Assembly (NCBI GenBank): GCA_028285265.1
Contig: JANQPX010000032.1
Span: 366,247 to 430,246, forward strand
Source of the DNA: Geminicoccaceae bacterium
GTDB lineage: Bacteria > Pseudomonadota > Alphaproteobacteria > Geminicoccales > Geminicoccaceae
Length of the DNA stretch: 64,000 nt
Direction: 5' to 3'
The position numbers and the translations under genes were made by a program. Below, piece by piece: positions 9,164-16,892 of the stretch (position 1 is its first letter; each line of letters starts with the position of its first letter). Under the pieces are notes generated by a model that ran no database searches, was not told where the DNA came from, and saw only the letters and a list, made by a program, of their open reading frames with translations.

Positions 9164-9382
9164 TTAGCGAAGCCCCGCAACGGTGGAAACATAACGCGTG
9201 GCGTGGCCGAATGCGACGAGATAGCCAAGACAGAACGCCGCGACAAAGCAGATCAGCAAGTGGTACCAGCGAAGGCCGCCGCGCCGCTTTCGTTGCCGAG
9301 AACGGGGGCGTCCCCAGAATCCCACGTTTGATCGGGCGGGCGTCCTCCGCCTCGTGGTTCTTCGGGTATTGCGGCGTGCCAT
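9164..9382 (-). CDS. small basic single-pass membrane protein
   Basis: A 72-residue protein of unknown function. The first ~40 residues are extremely Arg-rich (MARRNTRRTTRRRTPAR...), followed by one hydrophobic segment (WYHLLICFVAAFCLGYLVAF, about residues 39-59) and a short tail. By the positive-inside rule the N-terminus should be cytoplasmic. The ATG at 9382 has GGGAG about 14 bases upstream; a start 6 codons earlier is possible. It lies 51 bases upstream of hyi in the same direction and might share its transcript. The biased composition is unlikely for a chance frame, but no family was recognised. Confidence 0.5.
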   Translation of the reverse strand: MARRNTRRTTRRRTPARSNVGFWGRPRSRQRKRRGGLRWYHLLICFVAAFCLGYLVAFGHATRYVSTVAGLR

Positions 9383-9641
9383 TGAAGCTCTCACTCCCAA
9401 GCCCGGTCGAAACGGCAGCCGCCAAAGGCTATGCGTCCTCCGTCGCCAAGCGCTGGCATCCTAGCCTGAGGCCTTCAATGAAGCCACCCCACCCATGGTC
9501 TCTGGAGGGGAGGCGCTTTACTTGGACTTCCTCTGGTCATAGTCTTACGCCTTGAAGTTGTTGAACAATATGCGCTTGGATGCCTCTCGTGGTACGTCGT
9601 TGGACGACAAGCAGGAGCCAGAGCGTCGGGGATAATGGACG

Positions 9642-9839
9642 ATGATAGGCGGCGCAAAGCAGGCGCTTTTGATAGCAGCAATTGTTGGGGTCGCGATGGG
9701 AATCAGCGGCTGCCGCGAGGATGAGCAAGGGCGCCCCATGGTCAAACAAAAGGGCCTTTACGAAGGACAGCCTGACGAGACACTCAGCGAGGATACCCGC
9801 TCGGCGTTGAGAGCTCGAACGGAAGGGCAGAAGTTCTGA
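9642..9839 (+). CDS. small lipoprotein
   Basis: A 65-residue predicted lipoprotein. A short basic start and hydrophobic segment (ALLIAAIVGVAMG) end in the lipobox-like ISGC, so cleavage before Cys24 and lipid attachment are likely. The mature part is short, polar and lacks recognisable domains. It is 161 bases upstream of the formate dehydrogenase gamma gene on the same strand and may belong to the same transcript. Function unknown. Confidence 0.65.
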   Translation: MIGGAKQALLIAAIVGVAMGISGCREDEQGRPMVKQKGLYEGQPDETLSEDTRSALRARTEGQKF

Positions 9840-10000
9840 TGCGTTGCCCAAGCCGTCGAAATTCGGTTGCTGTTATTTTTGCGACGGGCCATTACCATGG
9901 GCCTCGCGATTGATCATGGGATGACAAGGTCGTCGACAGACCACTCGGGCGAAGAGAACAAGATCAAGGCCTTTGAGAGGACGCGGACGGGGAGAGTAAG

Positions 10001-11134
10001 ATGACGGCAGCGGCCAAAAGAGCTTCATTGAAGCGTCGGAAGATCGGCGTCGGTGCCTTCTTGGCCTGCCTTGTGCTGGTCTTGGTGACCGTTCTGTTGA
10101 GTGCACGCGGCCCCGATCTTATGCCCACCGCCATTGCACAAGAGCAAGGTCAGGTACCAGGTGGCTCGCTCGGCTCCAGCAGCGATGCCGACTTTTGGCG
10201 TGCGATTCGTGACGGCAATGCCGGGAACGTCTCTGGCCCGGACGCGCAAGCGGGTGTGATGATCCAGTCTGAAGGTGATCTCTGGCGCGCCATGCGCAAC
10301 GGACCGCTTTCGACCTATGGTGTCTGGGTGCTTGTCGGTATGGTTGCGCTTCTCGCGCTGTTTTTCCTGCTGCGTGGCCGAATCAAAATCGAGGGCGGCG
10401 CAAGCGGTCATCGGCTCATTCGCTTTAACGGGTTCGAGCGCGCGGTTCATTGGCTGACGGCAAGTACGTTCATCGTCTTGGCCGTCACCGGCCTGAATCT
10501 GCTGTACGGCAAGTATTTCATGCCCAGTCTGGTCGGCCCCGAGATTTTCGGCTGGCTGACCTATTACGGCAAGGTCGGTCACAACTACCTCGCCTTCGGC
10601 TTCATGATCGGTATTTGTCTGATGTTCGTTATCTGGCTTGCCGATAACATCCCGACGCACCACGATTTGATCTGGGTCTTGAAGGGTGGCGGCTTGTTGG
10701 TCAAGGGCGTTCATCCGCCGTCGAAGAAGTTCAATGCGGGTCAAAAGGTTATTTTTTGGCTGGTGATCGTCAGCGGTGTTTCGCTCAGTCTTTCCGGCTT
10801 AGCGCTGCTCTTTCCATTCAAGTTCCCGCCGATGTTTGCCGGAACCTTTGCGCTCATCAATGACTGGTTTGGGACGACACTTCCAACGGTCCTGACCCCT
10901 ATTCAAGAACAGCAATATGCCCAGCTCTGGCATGCCATTGTCGGCGTCGTCATGACCGCGGTGATCCTCGGCCATATCTATATCGGCACGATCGGGATGG
11001 AAGGCGCCTTCGATGCGATGGGCGAAGGCGACGTCGATTATAATTGGGCGCGTGAGCACCACAATCTTTGGGTCCGTGACCTTGAAGAGAAGGGCCGAGA
11101 AGCGCTTGCCGCGCGCAGCGGTGGTGACGATTGA
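10001..11134 (+). CDS. formate dehydrogenase cytochrome b subunit (gamma)
   Basis: A 377-residue membrane cytochrome b of the FdnI/FdoI family, which passes electrons from a formate dehydrogenase catalytic dimer to quinone. An N-terminal signal/anchor (about residues 15-35) is followed by a ~70-residue periplasmic segment with two similar stretches (DFWRAIRDGNAG and DLWRAMRNGPLS), then membrane segments near 105-125, 150-170, 200-220, 260-285 and 305-330. Candidate haem ligands are histidines in ERAVHWL, KVGHNYLAF and WHAIVGVV...GHIYIG. The ATG follows GGGGAGAGTAAG. The catalytic alpha and iron-sulfur beta genes, normally adjacent, are not in this window, so the gene is an orphan here. A general cytochrome b561-type role is the alternative. 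Confidence 0.86.
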   Translation: MTAAAKRASLKRRKIGVGAFLACLVLVLVTVLLSARGPDLMPTAIAQEQGQVPGGSLGSSSDADFWRAIRDGNAGNVSGPDAQAGVMIQSEGDLWRAMRNGPLSTYGVWVLVGMVALLALFFLLRGRIKIEGGASGHRLIRFNGFERAVHWLTASTFIVLAVTGLNLLYGKYFMPSLVGPEIFGWLTYYGKVGHNYLAFGFMIGICLMFVIWLADNIPTHHDLIWVLKGGGLLVKGVHPPSKKFNAGQKVIFWLVIVSGVSLSLSGLALLFPFKFPPMFAGTFALINDWFGTTLPTVLTPIQEQQYAQLWHAIVGVVMTAVILGHIYIGTIGMEGAFDAMGEGDVDYNWAREHHNLWVRDLEEKGREALAARSGGDD

Positions 11135-11401
11135 GCAACGATGTGGCCAGGTTCATATCCGATCTGTTCGATCGTTCGCAGTGAAAGGTGATGGCGTGTT
11201 CCAAGCAACACAGTTTGGATATTTTGATCAAAAATTGACGTAAATTGCTGCCGAGTCGTATAGTTGTGATCTGCAGGTCGATCGCACCCCTGAACTATTT
11301 CTCCATGTAACGCGTTAACCCAATGTCGCAATTTGGAGAGCCGTTGGCGTCGTTTGAATGCTGAACAATATGTTGATCATCCGTCTCCTGGACGAATACC
11401 A

Positions 11402-12823
11402 ATGAGTCGTAGTCTTTCTCGTCGCCATGCTCGGACGGAAAAGTCAGCTCTCGCGGTGGAGCCGAAGATCGAACGCGAGAAAATTAGACGACCGCCGTCG
11501 CAGACCCCTCGCCATGTAGCAGACGAAACGCTTCCTGAAACGAACACCCGCTCTCGAACCTCATCTGCCGACACGGAGCGCCAGGATAGCGATTATCACG
11601 ATAGTGCTCATGCCGATTGGACCATCGACCACAGCGAAGCGGCGACATGGGACGACGACACCGAGACCGATTGGGTGTTCGATCCCAGTCTCGATGACGC
11701 TGCGGAGGAGTTGAGCGACGACGAAGAGGTCGTCGACGCGTACGCCGAGGACGACGATTCCGGCGTTGTCTGGGAAGCGGAGGATGACTTCCCCGACCAA
11801 ATGACGTTCGATGAACCATCTGCAGCAGTCATCGAGGACGATGATGACATCGCGTTTGATGACGACGGCGTGTTCGATGACGACGGCGCAGGTTTTGGCC
11901 CGGCCCCTGAAGTCGAATTGGCTGGCCGCCGCGATGTAAGCCCAAGGGCCCCCAAGCCGGTCTCGGCAGGCCGCGGCCGATCGACTGGTCAGGCTCATGC
12001 TCGCCAAGCGAACCCACAACAGCGCGGATCACGTCCGCGGCAGACGGGTCGCGAGCGGGCCTCCGCCCGGGACGTCTTGGACAACCCGACGGCGCTTGCT
12101 GATTCGCCGCTTGAAGCGATTCCGACACCCGCGCCCACGCCGAGATCAACGGGACGACCTGCCGAGATCGAGCCGGTCGAACGGTCTCGCGCACCAGCCC
12201 CTCGCTCGGCCCGATCATCCGGGCGTGCTCGATCAGCGCGGGCACCGGCTGAAGATCTTGTCATCGGCGATGCACCCGACCGACCATCCCCGCAACCTTC
12301 GGGCGGCGGCGCTGGTCGGCGCCGACGTCAGCCCGCCATGAAGGTGCCGGTCACCTTGCCATCGAACGCGCGATATCCAGCCCGGCGCAGACGACGATCC
12401 GGCATGGGATTGTTGCCGTTGGTTGTGGTCGTTGTGATCGGCATCGTCGGCTGGTTCGGATATCAGCGCATCGATCCAGCAGCATTCCAGCCGACAATCG
12501 ACCGGGTCACGTCATGGCTGCCGTTTCCCTCAACAACACGCACGGCCGAGGACAGCTCCTTTAGCGACGGGCAAAGGCTGGAGAACCTCACCGCCGAGCA
12601 AGCTTTGTCATCGCTCGAAGACCGCGCCCTTTCAGACGACGTTGCAGCACCTAGCGTCGCGCCGACCAACGGACCGCACATACCAAAGTTCAAACCATTG
12701 TCGACCGGTGAGCAATCCTTGCCGTCGACGACGCGGTCGATCACTGAGCCCGACAAGACCAATGAAACCGCTCAAGATGTGTCGATCATCGAACAGATCA
12801 TTCGCTACATCAATCCGGGCTGA
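11402..12823 (+). CDS. acidic/Arg-Pro-rich single-pass membrane protein, unknown
   Basis: A 473-residue protein with strongly layered composition and no recognised domain. Residues ~1-45 are basic, ~60-170 are highly acidic with Asp/Glu runs, and ~180-330 are Arg/Pro/Ser-rich and probably disordered. One membrane segment follows at about 338-358 (LPLVVVVVIGIVGWFGYQ) after a cluster of arginines. The final ~115 residues would be periplasmic. The ATG at 11402 is chosen because the sequence before it is not conserved-looking; an upstream start at 11333 remains possible. It ends 20 bases before the WD40-cytochrome gene, so the two are probably co-transcribed. It may tether or scaffold envelope proteins, which is inference. 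Confidence 0.7.
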   Translation: MSRSLSRRHARTEKSALAVEPKIEREKIRRPPSQTPRHVADETLPETNTRSRTSSADTERQDSDYHDSAHADWTIDHSEAATWDDDTETDWVFDPSLDDAAEELSDDEEVVDAYAEDDDSGVVWEAEDDFPDQMTFDEPSAAVIEDDDDIAFDDDGVFDDDGAGFGPAPEVELAGRRDVSPRAPKPVSAGRGRSTGQAHARQANPQQRGSRPRQTGRERASARDVLDNPTALADSPLEAIPTPAPTPRSTGRPAEIEPVERSRAPAPRSARSSGRARSARAPAEDLVIGDAPDRPSPQPSGGGAGRRRRQPAMKVPVTLPSNARYPARRRRRSGMGLLPLVVVVVIGIVGWFGYQRIDPAAFQPTIDRVTSWLPFPSTTRTAEDSSFSDGQRLENLTAEQALSSLEDRALSDDVAAPSVAPTNGPHIPKFKPLSTGEQSLPSTTRSITEPDKTNETAQDVSIIEQIIRYINPG

Positions 12824-12843
12824 GCCCAGCGTCAAGCTATGCT

Positions 12844-14268
12844 ATGATGCTTCGCGTGTCGGCGTGCAGCTTGAGGCGTAAACCGAAGTTAGCGGTGATG
12901 CCCATGCGCGAACAGAGGGGGCGGTCTTTGCCAAGGCAGCGTGTTTGCATCGTCGCCATGGTTCTCATCATGGCCATTGGCTTTGCCAAACAGCTCTCCG
13001 CCGCGTTCGACGCCCATGGTGGCCCCGTTAAAAGTGTGGCGATCTCGAAGGACGGGACGCGTGCGCTGACGGCGAGCTTCGATTACAGCATCATTCTCTG
13101 GGACCTTGCGCAGGAGGCCATGCTCGTCGAGTTGGAAGGCCACGATGCGGCGGTTAACGCCGTGACCTTTCTACGCGGCGATCAACAAGCATTGTCCGCG
13201 AGCGACGACGGCACGCTCGCTCTTTGGGCTCTCAATGACGGCCGGCGGCTTCTTCAATTGGAGGGCCACGAAGGGAAAGTGGTGGCCGTCGCTGTTGCCC
13301 CCGATGGACGGACGGCCGCTTCGGCTGGTTGGGACCGGACACTTCGCCTTTGGAATTTGGAGACTGGCTCGCTGCTCCACGTCCTTCCATGGCGCGATAA
13401 CATGAATGCCGTCAGGTTTTCGACAGAAGGTGAGACGGTGATTGCTGGTGCCTCAGATGGCGACATCGCGATATGGCGGGTTGACGACGGTAACCGTCTC
13501 CTGGCGATCAACGCTCATGACTTCGCGGTAACCGGCGTCGATCACGATGAGGCGTCGGGTCTCATCGCCACGTCGTCGACCGACGAAACGGTTCGCCTCT
13601 GGAACCTCGAGACCCTGGGAAACGAGGCATCGAGTAAACCGGCCGCGACACTCTACGGACATGTCGGTCCCGTGTTAGCGGTTGATCTTTCTCGAGATGG
13701 TGAGCTGGTCGCATCCGGCGGTGTGGATGGCACCGTACGAGTCTGGCGACGGGGCGATGGTGATCGTCTGAAGGTCTTTGCACGACATCGGGGACCGGTC
13801 TGGTCCGTTGCTTTTGCGCCCGATGGGGAGACCCTCCTTTCCGGCGGGGCCGATGGTTTAGTGCTCACTTACGATCTCGGCGATCCCGGCGACGGGTCAG
13901 CCCCCCTCAGCGACGTCGATTCTCATGGGGCGCAACCGGCCGACGATGTCGCACGCGAGATGTCCCGTGGCGAAAAGCTGTTCAAGACCTGCTCGGCCTG
14001 CCACACGCTGACCCCTGATGACGGACACCGTGCTGGACCGACCCTGCATGGTCTCTTCGGCAGGACCGCCGGCAGCCATCCCGACTATAATTACTCCGAC
14101 TCATTGTTGAAGAGCGACTTGGTCTGGAGCGAAGAGACGATTGATGAGTTATTCGCCATCGGTCCGGATCATCTTCTTCCCGGGACCAAGATGCCGCTGC
14201 AACGCATGCCGAGCCGACAAGACCGCGCTGATCTCATAGCCTTTCTCAAAAAAGCCACAAGGCCTTGA
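12844..14268 (+). CDS. secreted WD40 beta-propeller fused to cytochrome c
   Basis: A 474-residue protein with an N-terminal signal segment (VCIVAMVLIMAIGF, about residues 38-52). Seven WD40 repeats follow, each with HxxxVxxVxxxxxG and a closing WD-like dipeptide such as ILWDL, RLWNL, AIWRV and RVWRR, enough for one complete propeller (about 55-350). The C-terminal ~100 residues are a class I cytochrome c: haem motif CSACH and an axial methionine in GTKMPLQR. Export and haem attachment in the periplasm are expected. ATGs at 12898 and 12904 are alternative starts that would place the signal closer to the N-terminus. It follows the acidic membrane protein gene by 20 bases. Electron donor and acceptor are unknown. 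Confidence 0.88.
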   Translation: MMLRVSACSLRRKPKLAVMPMREQRGRSLPRQRVCIVAMVLIMAIGFAKQLSAAFDAHGGPVKSVAISKDGTRALTASFDYSIILWDLAQEAMLVELEGHDAAVNAVTFLRGDQQALSASDDGTLALWALNDGRRLLQLEGHEGKVVAVAVAPDGRTAASAGWDRTLRLWNLETGSLLHVLPWRDNMNAVRFSTEGETVIAGASDGDIAIWRVDDGNRLLAINAHDFAVTGVDHDEASGLIATSSTDETVRLWNLETLGNEASSKPAATLYGHVGPVLAVDLSRDGELVASGGVDGTVRVWRRGDGDRLKVFARHRGPVWSVAFAPDGETLLSGGADGLVLTYDLGDPGDGSAPLSDVDSHGAQPADDVAREMSRGEKLFKTCSACHTLTPDDGHRAGPTLHGLFGRTAGSHPDYNYSDSLLKSDLVWSEETIDELFAIGPDHLLPGTKMPLQRMPSRQDRADLIAFLKKATRP

Positions 14269-14363
14269 CGTCAAATGCCGGAACACCCGATACATCAATC
14301 CAAGAAGACCGTCCGGTCGACCATGGTTGCCGACGGTATCTCGGTTTCGGGGAGTTATAGGAC

Positions 14364-14492
14364 ATGAGAGCTTTCATTGCAGGGATCGTCGCCGCCGTTG
14401 TCATCGCCGTCATCGCCGGTGTCGCACTGAACCGCTTGCCGCATGATTCCGGCAGTGCGCACCAAAGCCCAACCAGCAATGTCCGCTTATAG
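14364..14492 (+). CDS. 42-residue single-pass membrane microprotein
   Basis: A very short gene: MRAFIAGIVAAVVIAVIAG begins the protein, one hydrophobic span of about 20 residues follows a single Arg, then a polar tail ends in SPTSNVRL. The ATG at 14364 is preceded by GGGGAG at a workable distance and the frame stops cleanly at TAG. It lies between the WD40-cytochrome gene and a lipoprotein gene on the same strand. From memory, similar tiny proteins with a hydrophobic start and a terminal VRL occur in other alphaproteobacteria, but I could not check this. Function unknown. Confidence 0.6.
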   Translation: MRAFIAGIVAAVVIAVIAGVALNRLPHDSGSAHQSPTSNVRL

Positions 14493-14694
14493 ATCGACGA
14501 CGGAACCGACACCGCCACGTCTTCGTGGGTCGTTGTGATCGCATCTGCAAGGAGTCGATTCTAACACCGGATGAAATTCGAGATAGCAGACGTTAATGAT
14601 CGTTGAGAGATCTAGTTCGTTGACCGTTAGGACCGTCATGGGATTGACATATTCGGTCCCTAGCCAAAAAAGTCTCGAGGGGAACATTGTCGAT

Positions 14695-15165
14695 ATGTCT
14701 ACGCGCCTGAAGCTTTTTGCTGCACTTGCTCTTTTGTCGTCCGTCGCGCTCTCCGCTTGTGGCGGCTCTGAAGACGTGCCCGAAGTCACAGCGACCACGA
14801 CGACGACGGTGCAAAACAAGAAAGCTCAGCCCGCCCACGACAGCAAAATTCAGCAGCTCGACGATACCGGGTTGAATCTTTTGTTTTCCGGGCGCGAGAT
14901 CAACGGGCTAGCCACGGACGGACAGCGCTGGACAGCGAGTTTCGATGCCTCCGGCACCGCCAATATTGCGTGGAAAGGCCCGAATGGCAGTGGCCAGGAC
15001 ACCGGTTCATGGCGGATTGAGAACAACACCAATTGCGTGACGTGGCAGACCATCAATGACGGTGAAGAAAACTGCATGACGGTCTACAAGGTCGACAGAG
15101 GTCAATACAACCTCTTCAATGGCAACGGATCGATGAATAGCCTCATCACCACGCCCGAACTCTAA
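14695..15165 (+). CDS. lipoprotein, unknown function (DUF995-like architecture)
   Basis: A 156-residue predicted lipoprotein. The signal (LKLFAALALLSSVALSAC) has a lipobox at LSAC, with Cys22 as the lipidation site. A Thr-rich linker follows, then a compact domain of about 95 residues containing LNLLFSGREINGLA, GTANIAWKG, GSWRI, CVTWQ and CMTVYKV. The two later cysteines, in NTNCVTW and EENCMTV, could form a disulfide. The pattern resembles small secreted beta-rich proteins annotated DUF995 in related bacteria, but this is only tentative. The ATG at 14695 follows GAGGGGAAC; longer in-frame starts would bury the signal peptide. Confidence 0.72.
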   Translation: MSTRLKLFAALALLSSVALSACGGSEDVPEVTATTTTTVQNKKAQPAHDSKIQQLDDTGLNLLFSGREINGLATDGQRWTASFDASGTANIAWKGPNGSGQDTGSWRIENNTNCVTWQTINDGEENCMTVYKVDRGQYNLFNGNGSMNSLITTPEL

Positions 15166-15197
15166 CCCGCGCGACCGCCGAAGCAATTCAACCGCCG

Positions 15198-16175
15198 TTA
15201 AGCGCTGCCGATCAGAATACCTGCGGCGAAGACGAGGGCGCCGCCGAGCACGACCTGAAACGCGGCTCGAAAAAATGGTGTTTCCATATACTTGTTTTGA
15301 ATCCAAGCAATCGCCCAAAGTTCGAAAAACACGATGATCACGGCAATCGTCGTCGCCGTGTTGAAGTCGGGAATCAGGTAGGGTAGCGCATGTCCAAGAC
15401 CGCCGACCGTTGTCATGATCCCTGAGGCTAGTCCACGCTTGATCGGCGACCCGCGGCCGGAGAGTTCACCGTCATCAGAAGCCGCCTCAGTGAACCCCAT
15501 GGAAATGCCTGCGCCGACCGACGCAGCAAGCCCGACGAGAAAGGTCTGCCAGGTATCACCGGTGGCAAAGGCTGCCGCGAAGATCGGGGCCAGAGTCGAA
15601 ACGGATCCATCCATCAACCCCGCAAGGCCGGGCTGCACCCAGGTGAGCAAGAACTGACGATGGGCCGCTCGGTCCTCTTCCTCGCGTCGGTCACCAGCGA
15701 GATGCTCCTCCTCAAGGCGTTCGGCAGCCTTCTCGTGCCCCGCCTCGGCTAAGGCCAACTCGCCCAAGAGCTTACGGGTCTGAGCATCAGATGTCTGTTG
15801 GGCCGCTTTGAGATAAAACTGATGCGCCGCCCGCTCCATATCGGCCGCTTCTTCGCGAATGCGCTCGACGCCGAGATTCTGCATCAGCCATGTTGGCTTT
15901 CGATGATAGAAGCCAGCGACATGTTCGCGGCGAATCAGAGGAATCACCTCGCCAAAACGCTGTTGGTGAAGATCAATCAAGCGCTGTCGATGAGTTTCTT
16001 CCTCCTGGGCCATCCCCTCGAAAATCTTCGCGCTCTGCGGATAGTCCGCGCGCAGATGCTGCGCATAAGTGAGATAGATCCGGCCGTCATCTTCTTCGGC
16101 GGAAATAGCAAGTGCCAAGATCTCCTGCTCGGAGAGCTCCGAAAAGCGACGCTTCGACGAAAACCCAGGAATCAT
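15198..16175 (-). CDS. mbfA: membrane-bound ferritin / iron exporter MbfA
   Basis: A 325-residue protein with an N-terminal ferritin/rubrerythrin-like four-helix domain (residues ~10-165) and a C-terminal VIT1-type membrane domain (~190-325). Iron-ligand candidates are the glutamates in AISAEEDDGRIY, MAQEEETHRQRL, REEAADMERAAHQFY and LAEAGHEKA. The membrane part contains GLMDGSVSTLAPIFAAAFA and GFTEAASDDGE, typical of the VIT1 family. MbfA exports iron and protects against iron plus peroxide in rhizobia and Agrobacterium, where Irr represses it. The ATG at 16175 gives the family length; the frame is open 35 codons further. A partial Irr-box-like half site (TTTAGAA at 16192) lies just upstream. 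Confidence 0.9.
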   Translation of the reverse strand: MIPGFSSKRRFSELSEQEILALAISAEEDDGRIYLTYAQHLRADYPQSAKIFEGMAQEEETHRQRLIDLHQQRFGEVIPLIRREHVAGFYHRKPTWLMQNLGVERIREEAADMERAAHQFYLKAAQQTSDAQTRKLLGELALAEAGHEKAAERLEEEHLAGDRREEEDRAAHRQFLLTWVQPGLAGLMDGSVSTLAPIFAAAFATGDTWQTFLVGLAASVGAGISMGFTEAASDDGELSGRGSPIKRGLASGIMTTVGGLGHALPYLIPDFNTATTIAVIIVFFELWAIAWIQNKYMETPFFRAAFQVVLGGALVFAAGILIGSA

Positions 16176-16344
16176 CGGCGGCAACCCGTCTTTTAGAACA
16201 GCTTCAGACGCGTTTTTGCGCCTTCGTCCTCTAATCCGCAAGCCTGGGAATGGTCGCAGGCTGGGATCAACCGGGGTCAATCCAGGCCCTGCATGGCAAC
16301 CTCATCGCACGTCGCAAGAACCGCTGACATGCGAGGTTCCATCA

Positions 16345-16518
16345 TCATAGCAACAGCAAGACGATGAGCACCGAGAACGCCACCGCCCAAGGCCAAAGCG
16401 GCGGATCCTTTTTCTTGATGGGTTCTGATGCACCACAATGAATGCATTTCTTGAGGTCGGAAGCGAGGACACCACCGCAGACTTTGCAGTTCTTTGCAGT
16501 AACCTTAGGCGGCGCCAT
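16345..16518 (-). CDS. 57-residue zinc-ribbon membrane microprotein
   Basis: A short gene on the minus strand. Two CxxC knuckles (Cys11/Cys14 in NCKVCGG and Cys25/Cys28 in KCIHCGA) form a zinc ribbon. After a Lys-rich stretch, a C-terminal hydrophobic segment (WPWAVAFSVLIVLLLL) ends the protein, making it a tail-anchored type. The spacing of the knuckles and the clean order of ribbon, basic linker and membrane helix make a chance frame unlikely. The ribosome binding site is weak. It is 170 bases upstream of mbfA on the same strand. Function unknown. Confidence 0.68.
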   Translation of the reverse strand: MAPPKVTAKNCKVCGGVLASDLKKCIHCGASEPIKKKDPPLWPWAVAFSVLIVLLLL

Positions 16519-16892
16519 GGTGGTCTCGTCGATGATAATTTGAGATCACCTCGACTCCTATACCTATCAAGGCTTCGCCATCGCATCTTTGGCCGACAAG
16601 CGATCGCAAGGAACATGTTGGATCGCGTCTCATACCCCTTTTCAGGGGCATCGACGGCGTCAGAAGGGAGGCAAATGCGTCCGACATCGAAGGGCCATCT
16701 CACAGATTTCTACGAGCAATATCAACCAATTGGCGACTATAGGCCGGTCAGATGACACTAAATATAATGTATTTTAACGAAATTTTATAGCCTTAAGAGC
16801 GAAGCCTAAGACGACGGCTTAACTACTAAAGGCCGAACCCACAGGATTCGATGCCGATCCGCGGTACACCGATGGTCAGTCTTCGTGGCTGA
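16519..16892. other. intergenic gap with AT-rich segment
   Basis: About 370 bases between the davB stop and the zinc-ribbon gene start. The part 16750-16800 is markedly AT-rich and could hold a promoter or leader. Two weak hairpins are visible, one with CCCCT/AGGGG arms at 16635-16648 and one with AAGCC/GGCTT arms near 16806-16820. Neither has a convincing T-tract. No gene is supported. Confidence 0.4.

Noticed and set aside
9897..10004. A 35-codon frame whose stop overlaps the formate dehydrogenase gamma start
   Set aside because: The overlap is tempting, but the peptide has no signal, domain or ribosome binding site, and the gamma gene has its own.
16635..16648. CCCCT-TTTC-AGGGG hairpin
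   Set aside because: Short stem with no T-tract on either strand and no gene end nearby.
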